Positions 43,801-48,800 of a stretch of 64,000 nt of DNA are shown here, piece by piece (position 1 is the stretch's first letter; every line of letters begins with the position of its first letter). The notes below the pieces were generated by a model. The model saw nothing but the letters and a program-made list of their open reading frames with translations. It was not told the origin of the DNA and made no database searches. The DNA is taken from assembly GCA_018881555.1 (NCBI GenBank), contig JACAXG010000025.1:6951899-7015898 (forward strand). The letters are read 5' to 3'. Origin of the DNA: Amblyornis subalaris. Taxonomy: Eukaryota; Chordata; Aves; Passeriformes; Ptilonorhynchidae. Position numbers and translations under genes: made by a program.

Positions 43801-44366
43801 CCTTCTCAAGTGAAGCAAATATCTTATAACAAGGTGAAGGCAGATGAAGCCATTTCAGACAGAAAAATGGCAGAGAAAACCTTCTGACAGAAAGAAGGTT
43901 TCCTTTCTTTACACAGCCAGTCACTCATGCTGTGGAGGGCTGTTGAACATACCTGAGGGTTAGCAGCTTGTTCCATGATTTTCAGCAGCAAGGTCTGATC
44001 CTGCTCCCTCACTGAGTCCTTAGAATCTCCCAGTCTATCAAGTAAACTTGGCAGCACTGAGGAAAGAAAACAGGAACATCCNAATCCTTCAGGAAAAGAC
44101 TGTCACAATGGCACAGCCCCTCTGCTCTCCCATCCTCCACCCAGTGGAGGCACCAGCCCTGTCACCCTTCTGCAGAGCCTGAAAACCATCAAGAGCCTCC
44201 TGAGTGCTCTCCTGGGGATAAACACAGCTTTGTGCCCGGTGCAGGTGCCGGCAGAGCAATGGTGGCATTCACACACAGACCCCTCACCTGTGCCAATCTG
44301 GGCCTTGAAGCGATCTTGCAAGCGGGACACCAGTGCGGAAATGATGTCAATCCCCAGGAGAACCAC
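1736..44366 (-). CDS. CLASP1: CLASP1, partial coding region (14 internal exons, minus strand)
   Basis: CLASP1 is a TOG-domain protein that binds microtubule plus ends, kinetochores and the Golgi/cortex, suppresses catastrophe and promotes rescue. Fourteen exons with GT-AG borders read in order on the minus strand: 44366-44288, 44056-43953, 43473-43382, 43294-43219, 40559-40462, 39248-39181, 8632-8480, 7542-7469, 6819-6727, 5384-5239, 4478-4343, 3621-3551, 2579-2520 and 1813-1736. Codon phase is kept at every junction, with no stop or frameshift. Diagnostic peptides such as SRLQDRFKAQIGT, KIVPHICNLLGDPNSQ, FDDEDSVDGNRPSSAS, AGAVDEEDFIKAF and VLGNKFDHGAEAIMPT fit CLASP1; CLASP2 differs at several of these positions, from recalled family sequences. 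The segment corresponds to about residues 66-508: the rest of TOG1, the linker and most of TOG2. The initiator exon, SxIP region, TOG3 and C-terminal domain are not in the window. Confidence 0.96.
1814..2519 (-). other. CLASP1: CLASP1 intron (706 bp)
   Basis: The intron has donor GTAAGT and acceptor TTTCAG. I see no repeat or gene in it. Confidence 0.75.
2520..2579 (-). CDS. CLASP1: CLASP1 exon: TOG2 (RCFEFLDLLLQEWQTHSLE)
   Basis: The 60 bp exon lies between acceptor CTCAG and donor AAAG|GTAAGT. The first base completes Arg and the last two start another Arg. It encodes RCFEFLDLLLQEWQTHSLE, a highly conserved CLASP helix. Its 60 bp length means skipping would keep the frame. Confidence 0.96.
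2580..3550 (-). other. CLASP1: CLASP1 intron (971 bp)
   Basis: The intron has donor GTGAGG and acceptor CTCAG. I see nothing recognisable in it. Confidence 0.75.
3551..3621 (-). CDS. CLASP1: CLASP1 exon: TOG2 (HTHIPRLIPIITSNCTSKS...)
   Basis: The 71 bp exon lies between acceptor TTCTAG and donor GAAG|GTGAGG. It starts in phase 0 and ends with two bases of an Arg codon. It encodes HTHIPRLIPIITSNCTSKSV then AVR, the conserved loop and helix of a TOG2 HEAT-like repeat. Confidence 0.96.
3622..4342 (-). other. CLASP1: CLASP1 intron (721 bp)
   Basis: The intron has donor GTAAGT and acceptor TTCTAG. The plus-strand 90-codon ORF at 3613-3885 overlaps the antisense of an exon edge and shows no homology. 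Confidence 0.75.
4343..4478 (-). CDS. CLASP1: CLASP1 exon: TOG2 (HLSSVLGNKFDHGAEAIMP...)
   Basis: The 136 bp exon lies between acceptor TTTCAG and donor TCGA|GTAAGT and ends in phase 0. It encodes HLSSVLGNKFDHGAEAIMPT, IFNLIPNSAKVMATSGVVAV and RLIIR. IMPTIFNLIPNSAK and GVVAVRLIIR are CLASP1-like; CLASP2 has IVPTLFNLVPNSAK and GCAAIRFIIR at these sites, from recalled sequence. This is the clearest paralog-discriminating exon in the window. Confidence 0.97.
4479..5238 (-). other. CLASP1: CLASP1 intron (760 bp)
   Basis: The intron has donor GTAAGT and acceptor TTTCAG, with an A-run near 4838-4850. No gene or repeat family was recognised. Confidence 0.75.
5239..5384 (-). CDS. CLASP1: CLASP1 exon: TOG2 (LKKIRSLLLAGAAEYDNFF...)
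   Basis: The 146 bp exon lies between acceptor TAACAG and donor TGGG|GTAAGT. It starts in phase 0 and leaves two bases of a Gly codon. It encodes LKKIRSLLLAGAAEYDNFFQ, HLRLLDGAFKLSAKDLRSQV and VREACITL. This TOG2 region is nearly invariant in vertebrate CLASPs. Confidence 0.97.
5385..6726 (-). other. CLASP1: CLASP1 intron (1.34 kb)
   Basis: AT-rich intron. A short two-copy direct repeat (TTTAAATTCAAT) lies near 6536-6562. No gene or LINE fragment was recognised. Confidence 0.75.
6727..6819 (-). CDS. CLASP1: CLASP1 exon: TOG2 (IYSSRDLEESINKIREILS...)
   Basis: The 93 bp exon lies between acceptor TTGTAG and donor TGCG|GTAAGT and starts and ends in phase 0, so it encodes exactly 31 residues. 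It reads IYSSRDLEESINKIREILSD then DKHDWEQRVSA, the first helices of the TOG2 HEAT array. Skipping this exon would keep the frame. Confidence 0.96.
6820..7468 (-). other. CLASP1: CLASP1 intron (649 bp)
   Basis: The intron has donor GTAAGT and acceptor TTGTAG. I see nothing else in it. Confidence 0.8.
7469..7542 (-). CDS. CLASP1: CLASP1 exon: start of TOG2 region (AKEGAGAVDEEDFIKAFED...)
   Basis: The 74 bp exon ends at donor TTCAG|GTAAGT in phase 0. It encodes AKEGAGAVDEEDFIKAFEDV then PTVQ, the acidic lead-in to TOG2. The acceptor is a tandem NAGNAG (TCAGCAG): the upstream AG gives the 7542 start, and the downstream AG would start the exon at 7539 and drop one residue without changing frame. 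Confidence 0.95.
7543..8479 (-). other. CLASP1: CLASP1 intron (937 bp)
   Basis: The intron has donor GTAAGC and a tandem NAGNAG acceptor. No repeat family or gene was recognised in it. Confidence 0.8.
8480..8632 (-). CDS. CLASP1: CLASP1 exon: Ser/Thr/Arg-rich linker between TOG1 and TOG2
   Basis: The 153 bp exon lies between acceptor TTTGGCAG and donor TCAA|GTAAGC. It encodes KIFDDEDSVDGNRPSSASSS, then TSSKAPANSRRVGMGTTRRL and GSAALGSKSS. This is the basic, low-complexity linker between TOG1 and TOG2. CLASP paralogs can start transcripts near this boundary (the short CLASP2 isoforms begin just before the equivalent FDDE motif), so the huge intron upstream could hold an alternative first exon. 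I did not find one. Confidence 0.96.
10650..10692. repeat. Polypyrimidine tract
   Basis: CTTTTTTCTTTCTCTTTCCC continuing into a C-rich run. This is simple low-complexity sequence in the large CLASP1 intron. Confidence 0.6.
22792..22837. repeat. Two-copy 23 bp purine-rich tandem repeat
   Basis: AGGGAAGGTGGGATAGGGAG plus TAG occurs at 22792-22814 and again at 22815-22837 with one T to C change. A partial third copy may follow. Confidence 0.8.
27915..28090 (-). repeat. Diverged CR1 LINE fragment
   Basis: The plus strand contains GGTTGAAAGGGAACTCTGAA, then TCCATGAATGGAGATCCTCT and CAACCTGTTCCAGTGCTTCA. These match the order of a CR1 3' region read in reverse, with deletions. The copy looks old. 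Confidence 0.75.
39181..39248 (-). CDS. CLASP1: CLASP1 exon: TOG1/linker junction (LNVIFTKFDEVQKSGNM...)
   Basis: The 68 bp exon lies between acceptor AACAG and donor GTTG|GTGAGT. The first base completes Arg and the last base starts an Asp codon finished 30.5 kb downstream. It encodes LNVIFTKFDEVQKSGNMVQS then SV. A CR1 fragment lies only about 57 bp upstream of its acceptor. It is too short to detect by ORF length and is recognised by homology and splice phase. Confidence 0.95.
39249..40461 (-). other. CLASP1: CLASP1 intron (1.21 kb) with a CR1 insertion
   Basis: The intron carries a CR1 fragment at its 3' end (39300-39545) and a T-then-G run near 40176-40192. The rest is unremarkable AT-rich sequence. 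Confidence 0.75.
39300..39545 (-). repeat. CR1 LINE fragment next to a CLASP1 acceptor
   Basis: The plus strand reads TAGAATCAT, then AAGGTTGGAAAAGACCTCTA, ATCAAGTCCAGC, CCACATCCACATGGCTTTTG and CCAGGGATGGTGACTCCACC. This is the reverse complement of a CR1 3' end. The CR1 lies in the same orientation as CLASP1, with its 3' end about 57 bp upstream of the acceptor at 39248. Confidence 0.92.
40462..40559 (-). CDS. CLASP1: CLASP1 exon: end of TOG1 (VRDAAINSLVEIYRHVGE...)
   Basis: The 98 bp exon lies between acceptor ATGCAG and donor CTCG|GTAAGT. It starts in phase 0 and ends with two bases of an Arg codon. It encodes VRDAAINSLVEIYRHVGERV and RADLSKKGLPQS. This is the last full HEAT-like repeat of TOG1 in CLASP proteins. 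Confidence 0.96.
40560..43218 (-). other. CLASP1: CLASP1 intron (2.66 kb)
   Basis: The intron lies between the fourth and fifth visible exons in transcript order. It contains a GGGA-rich tract at 40963-40985 and a moderately GC-rich stretch near 41890-42080. ORFs on both strands of up to 194 codons overlap here without any recognisable domain. No repeat family was identified. Confidence 0.75.
40963..40985 (+). repeat. GGGA-rich tract (G-quadruplex-prone)
   Basis: GGGAGGGAGGGAGGAGGGAG gives four or more G3 runs with one- to four-base spacers on the non-template side relative to CLASP1's antisense. It meets the usual G4 pattern. Confidence 0.6.
43219..43294 (-). CDS. CLASP1: CLASP1 exon: TOG1 (SGAQSLTLSKIVPHICNLL...)
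   Basis: The 76 bp exon lies between acceptor CCCAG and donor CCAG|GTGAGC. Its first base completes the split Ala codon, and it ends in phase 0. It encodes SGAQSLTLSKIVPHICNLLG then DPNSQ. The run KIVPHICNLLGDPNSQ is a strong CLASP1 signature. Confidence 0.96.
43295..43381 (-). other. CLASP1: CLASP1 87 bp intron
   Basis: This is the shortest intron in the window. Donor GTAAGT and acceptor TTCCCAG are both intact, and phase is kept across it. Confidence 0.9.
43382..43473 (-). CDS. CLASP1: CLASP1 exon: TOG1 (YVWDRMLGGFKHKNFRTRE...)
   Basis: The 92 bp exon lies between acceptor CACAG and donor ATGC|GTAAGT. It starts in phase 0 and leaves two bases (GC) of an Ala codon. It encodes YVWDRMLGGFKHKNFRTREG and ICLCLIATLN, a conserved TOG1 segment containing an intra-repeat loop. 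Only 87 bp of intron separate it from the next exon. Confidence 0.96.
43474..43952 (-). other. CLASP1: CLASP1 intron (479 bp)
   Basis: Short intron with donor GTATGT and acceptor CACAG. I see no repeat or gene in it. Confidence 0.8.
43953..44056 (-). CDS. CLASP1: CLASP1 exon: TOG1 (LPSLLDRLGDSKDSVREQD...)
   Basis: The 104 bp exon lies between acceptor CTCAG and donor CAG|GTATGT. Its first two bases complete a Val codon with the previous exon, and it ends in phase 0. It encodes LPSLLDRLGDSKDSVREQDQ then TLLLKIMEQAANPQ, a TOG1 HEAT-like repeat. The donor is U2-type and lacks the TATCCTT extension of a U12-type site. Confidence 0.96.
44288..44366 (-). CDS. CLASP1: CLASP1 exon: TOG1 helices (VVLLGIDIISALV...)
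   Basis: The 79 bp exon starts after the acceptor TTGCAG and ends at the donor CAG|GTGAGG. It is read in phase 0 and leaves one base of the next codon. It encodes VVLLGIDIISALVSRLQDRF followed by KAQIGT, part of the first TOG array. It is the most 5' CLASP1 exon in the window. By recalled human numbering it begins near residue 66, so the exon with the initiator Met must lie beyond 64000. Confidence 0.96.
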
Positions 44367-44430
44367 CTGCAAGCACAGCACAGAGGGTGATTTAGTGAGC
44401 CTTGCAACTCTAATTGCTGCTCAGTGCTAA

Positions 44431-44451
44431 ATTCATACATATATATATATG
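44431..44451. repeat. (TA)n microsatellite
   Basis: A short alternating CATACATATATATATATGTG run just upstream of the first visible CLASP1 exon, in transcript terms. Confidence 0.7.
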
Positions 44452-44913
44452 TGCAAGGTACACAAACTATGCATACGCATTTCAGTATTTGCTGTAACTA
44501 GCATTTCTAATTAATTGCAATTATTACAGTTATAATTAGAAAATGGTATACACTAAGAGTTGCTTAACTATTTACTGGTAGAAATTAAATCACTTGTATG
44601 ACATAACTGGAATCCAAAAAAAGACCCCTNGTTTGAGAGAAGCTTCATGACAGGCTGCAGATCAGAAAACCCACTCTGACTAACTGTGCTTATTAACTAC
44701 AAGATATATCATGTACTAAATGCAATGTATAGCCTATACATGGAACACTTAGCAAGACTCTATAGATCATGATCCTGCTGGTACAAGACACTTCTTCCTA
44801 GGTTTTTGGATAAGCACTGAGGTCAGTCAGACACCGAGANATCCCTGGAACTGTTAGGGACAGCCAGGTTTCTGAAGTGGTGCCACCAGGGCTGTCCCAG
44901 TGCAGCCCAGATC

Positions 44914-44954
44914 CCTGTACATACTCACAAGTGCATATATGTACACATATATCC
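44914..44954. repeat. TA/CA-rich satellite, left arm
   Basis: It runs CCTGTACATACTCACAAGTG and then (TA)-rich ATATATGTACACATATAT. It closely resembles the repeat to the right of the CR1 copy. Confidence 0.75.
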
Positions 44955-45114
44955 AGGGCAGTGCTCACGGCCCCAAGCCTGCCAGAGCTCAAGGAGCATT
45001 TGGACAAGGCTCTCAGGCACATGTGGGATTGTTGGGGTTGTCCTGTGCAGGGCCAGGAGCTGGACTTGATGATCCTTGTGGGTCCCTTCCGATTCAGGGT
45101 AGTCTATGATTCTG
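44955..45114 (+). repeat. CR1 LINE 3' end fragment
   Basis: It contains CTCACGGCCCCAAGCCTGCC, then TTTGGACAAGGCTCTCAGGC, GTCCTGTGCAGGGCCAGGAG, CTTGATGATCCTTGTGGGTC and a terminal TATGATTCTG. This is a plus-strand CR1 3' end. It is flanked on both sides by TA/CA-rich satellite. Confidence 0.93.
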
Positions 45115-45290
45115 TTATTTATACACATATATTTGTACTCCCTTGTACATACACACAAGTGCGTATATACACACATAGACATATTTATACACCCTGCACA
45201 TGCACACAGATGTACATATATACACATATATAGACGTATGTATACACACACGTGTACATCTATATACATGTATATCCGTAGTGCCTGCGC
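45115..45290. repeat. TA/CA-rich satellite, right arm
   Basis: Degenerate TATACACA and ACATATAT motifs are arranged in larger units. Units beginning CTTGTACAT (45142) and CCTGCACAT (45193) are about 51 bp apart. The long open frames across it are low-complexity Thr/Tyr/His artefacts. Confidence 0.75.
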
Positions 45291-45460
45291 CTACACATCC
45301 ACACCCTTGTGCATGTCCATGGAGCACAGGTACACCCGCACCCACGCGTCACCTGCATTCTCACGGCAGCGCCGCCGAGGCCGTACCCCGCAGTGCCGCA
45401 GCCGCTCGGCAGGGGGCGCGCTCCGTCGGCGCTGCCGCCCGAGCTGCGGCCCGGCCCTCT

Positions 45461-45468
45461 ATGCAAAT
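45461..45468 (+). promoter_or_regulatory. Octamer (DSE) of the U4atac promoter
   Basis: A perfect ATGCAAAT octamer sits at -235 to -228 from the U4atac 5' end, the usual place for the distal sequence element of vertebrate Pol II snRNA genes. Oct-1/POU2F1 binding there recruits SNAPc to the proximal element. Confidence 0.85.
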
Positions 45469-45487
45469 CAGCGCCTGCTGGCGCGGA

Positions 45488-45500
45488 GCACTCTGGGTAG
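45488..45500 (-). promoter_or_regulatory. ZNF143/Staf (SPH)-like site of the U4atac promoter
   Basis: GCACTCTGGGTAG resembles the inverted ZNF143/Staf core (GCATTCTGGG...). It lies 19 bp after the octamer. Octamer plus SPH is the standard composition of an snRNA distal element. The match is partial. Confidence 0.6.
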
Positions 45501-45633
45501 CGCCGCCGCCGCCGCCGCAGGGGCTCAAACGGGGGCCAGAGCCGCCCGGACGCGCCGGGCCCGGCGCGACCCCGCGCGGAGCGCGCCCCCGCTGCGGGCA
45601 CTGGGCAGCGGGCGGGCCGGGGGCGCGCCGCCC

Positions 45634-45652
45634 CTCGCCGGGACCTAGGGCG
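45634..45652 (+). promoter_or_regulatory. PSE-like element of the U4atac promoter
   Basis: CTCGCCGGGACCTAGGGCG spans -62 to -44 and aligns with vertebrate proximal sequence elements of the form CTCACCGnGACTTG over its 5' half. The 3' half is diverged and GC-rich. The position is right for SNAPc binding, and the absence of a TATA box just downstream favours Pol II over Pol III. Confidence 0.5.
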
Positions 45653-45695
45653 CGGCTCGCGCTCCCCTACGGGCGGCGCGCCCCAGCGGCCGCTC

Positions 45696-45814
45696 AACCG
45701 TCCTTATCTGGGGGTTGCGCGGCTGCTCAATGAGCGTCTGGCGAGGGCAGCCCTGCTGACGCCTTAAACAACACAGCGGCGCCCGCTCCGTGCGCGGCGC
45801 AATTTTTGGAACCT
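45696..45814 (+). ncRNA. RNU4ATAC: U4atac small nuclear RNA gene (minor spliceosome)
   Basis: U4atac base-pairs with U6atac in the U4atac/U6atac.U5 tri-snRNP that splices U12-type introns in the nucleus. The parts run in order. CCGTCCTT at 45698-45705 can pair with U6atac stem II. The 5' stem-loop at 45721-45752 has GGCTGC/GCAGCC paired outside, an AATGA/GA k-turn (45729-45733 and 45743-45744, the 15.5K/SNU13 site) and a five-base loop. GCTGAC at 45755-45760 can pair with U6atac stem I. A GC-rich 3' hairpin spans 45779-45800, and the Sm site AATTTTTGG is at 45801-45809. Compared with the recalled human RNA, differences are compensatory or give G-U pairs, which argues for function. It is about 12-15 nt shorter than human because the 3' hairpin is reduced. 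It lies antisense in a CLASP1 intron, as in human. The exact 3' end is uncertain by a few bases. Confidence 0.95.
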
Positions 45815-48800
45815 CGCACCGCGGCGTGTGCACGGCGCGTCCTCAACACCACCGCTCCGAGCCCGGCCGGGCACCCCCGCGACGGCGGCGTGCGGGACCC
45901 GTACTGCTGGGTCACGGCGCCGCCGGCAGCGCTCCCCCTCCCTNCTCCATTAGCGAGCGCTGCTCCCAACACAGCCCGTCCCGGGGTCCCCGCTGCGCCA
46001 GTGTCTGCGATAAACCCCCCGCCAGCGGTCAGTCCGCAACTCCCAACTTCTTANATGGATTCTCGCCACTTTCGGCTCCATAGGCGAAAACGCACACACA
46101 GCAAACTAGGTGTGGTGTGCAGGCCAATACCCCAGGTCAAGTCTCCTATAAAAAACCCCTCCTGAATACAAGCCCGTGAATCTCAACTTCTCCCAACATA
46201 CAACTTNACGTTCTCCAAGCAGCTCCTGCAGTTTTCCTCACAGTAACAGACTCTTCAACTGTGCCATCTTTTTAATTAAACGTCTTTTGCAGAGTGCCAA
46301 CAAGATCTAGAATCTCTTCATACACCAAAGGAGAATTTTCCTCGTGCTTTTATTAAGCCGTGTTTCGTTTTCACATTCATCTTGCACACTGGATTTAATC
46401 TACCATTGACAAATGCTCAGCCAGCTGCCCTAAGCCCTATCGCTGCCTGTGTCTGCCAGCTCCCTGCGAGCCTCCCGGCTGGGGTCCGGCAGCAGAGCCC
46501 CAGCAAGAGGGTGGGCTGCACATCCTCATCAGCGGAGAGAGGCTTTTAGGGAAAGTCAATGGGACTCTGAGTGCCAGTCACCATTTACAGCTGTCTGATC
46601 AGAGTCCCATCACGGCGGCATCCTGCACAGAGATAAGTGTGCTGCCTGCAATTACAGAGATGTGCCCCAGGGATAAATTCGATCCCGGGAGAGGAAGGAA
46701 TCCATCTCTTCTTCAAACTGCCTGCCAGCCAGGAAAAGTGAGGAGAACTCATCGCTCAAACATGAAAGGAAACACATGCACAGTGCAAACACACCCTGCA
46801 GTTCAACCCCAGGATGAGGCCGGGAGGATGAGCTAAGCCTTGCAAGACTTTTTGCTGTTGTCCTTATAAAAACGGAGAGTTAATTAGCACAATGATTACA
46901 GCGGTGCTTGGACAGCTATTGAGGAAACAGCTACTGGGGTGTGAGCAGATGCTATTCCCGACTATCCTGGATTCATTTATCAACCCCAACGTGACACCTG
47001 TCTCAGAAGGTCAGAGGTAAAAAGCAGAAATCATGTATGGATTGACAGAGTCAACGGATCCACTACAGACAGATAACAGACAACCCAGGGCATGGCTGGC
47101 AAATGAACAAAGAATTAATTGAATTCCAGCCCTGGTTCAATCGGACTAACTGCGCTGAAGAGCCCCCCCCATTCACTGCTGAAACAGTTACCGAAGCTCT
47201 GCCTGAATTAACACACAACGAGGACCAGGAGGAGCCTCAGGACCAGGGATACTGTCACGCAGGGCCGAAGCAGAGACGGGCCCTGTCAGCAGCCACCCCA
47301 CTGCTGTGATCCCAAAGCAGGCCTCTCCCTTGGGAAGCCAGCTGGCAAGCACAGCTCCACACCAAGGCACAGGAAGGGCAGCTCTCCATCCGAAATTCCA
47401 GATAATGCTGCAACGCTGATAACTACAGAGCTATTCCAGGCCTTTACATCAGCACAGATCTTTTAGCCCCCTATTTACACAGGCCCCAAAGACTGATCTC
47501 AGAATCAGAAACAAAGCGGCAGCCNGCGGTCTGAGGCTCTGCCTCTTTGCTTGTTCGACTCCTGAGGTTCTCCAAGACAGTCAATAANGCAAGTTGTGCC
47601 ACCTAGTATTGACCTCATTTGGCATCTGCTGCTGCTTTGTCTTGTATGAGAGTACTTTCTGTAGGTGCCAAGGGCCCTCAGCAAACCTTCTCCTGCCTCT
47701 CTCCAACTGCCAGGTCATCACTCCCAGTGAAGAAATCTCTTGTTAGTTCCCAGGATGCAACACAGCCTTTCCCAGTACAGACAATACTTTCTTTTTTTTC
47801 CCAGAGGTCAACAAAAATAACCTAAAGCATCTGTCCTTTAATACCTGGGTGGTTTTGAAAGACCTGCAGGTAGCTCCACATCGGAGAGCAGACAGCCCAC
47901 CATCATCTGCTACAACAGTAAGTGGTCACCAAGCGTGGCAGACAGATAAATGCATCCAACACAGTTTAAAAACAAGACACACCTAAATACACCCCCGTGG
48001 AAGGGTAAGAAAGCTGCCCAATCCAGCATCATCTGAGTCAGCACAAAGTGACCAGAGTGAATCACAACCTTGGACTACCCTGACGGCCTGGACAAACTGT
48101 GATGGGGGAGAGACAAGCCCTTCCCTCCACTCTCCACATAAATTCACAGCAGACATGTGGTGGCTGCTGCATGAACCTTCATCCCCCCCATCTTTGCAGG
48201 GAAACAGCAGCAGGCTGAGCAGTCCATGCCCACAGAGCGGTCGCACTCTGCTGGCCTTCTGCTGAACCTTCCACACCTGGCAGCTTGGGACCCAAATGGG
48301 AATGCTGGAGTGAGCTTCTACCCCAGCTGTGACAGCAGCTTGCTTCATGCTGCTTCAACATGCTCATCTCCACCACTGGTGACACAGCTTGGCTATTTTG
48401 AAGTATGCCTGAGAGGCTTTTCTTGGAGAAGAGAAGGGAAATGGAAGANAAGACTTCTAAATTTCAGTATGAAAAAAAGAATTGTAAGAGAATTCAGCTA
48501 GGTTTTTTTTGAACACTTGCTTAAATAATCTTTTGGATTCATACGCAAAGACATGGAAAAGCACCTGGATATTTGAGTACATTTAATATATTCCTGAAAA
48601 AAAGGAGAACACTTCAGGTTGCATACTGGGAAGCCCGAGGCAAGCACTGATGGCCCACATCCCTGCTGGTCTGACCAGTGCTGACCAGTCAGACAGGGAG
48701 CAGTTCTAATCCCCTGTGACATTAAACATCCACCACAGCTGAACTGGGTACTCAAGACCAAGCTGAAGTTAGATAGCATTTACAAATTTAGTTTTGAAGT

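Larger units (their letters stand above)
45345..46060. promoter_or_regulatory. CpG island around the U4atac gene
   Basis: This block of about 0.7 kb is very GC-rich and dense in CpG, unlike the AT-rich introns around it. It includes a (CCG)n-like run at 45501-45517. It covers the U4atac promoter, gene and downstream flank. It probably marks open chromatin at an active snRNA promoter. Whether it also starts a CLASP1-sense or divergent transcript cannot be read from sequence. Confidence 0.8.

Noticed and set aside
45106..45733. Plus-strand ORFs of 177-180 codons rich in Tyr/Thr/His and then Arg/Ala/Pro
   Set aside because: The first part translates the TA/CA satellite and the second the CpG island and U4atac promoter. 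They are composition artefacts.
46043..46084. Minus-strand ATG GAG CCG (MEP...) that could look like the CLASP1 start, which also begins MEP
   Set aside because: The following residues (KVARIH) do not match the CLASP1 N-terminus, and the exon that should follow is absent. The match is three codons only.
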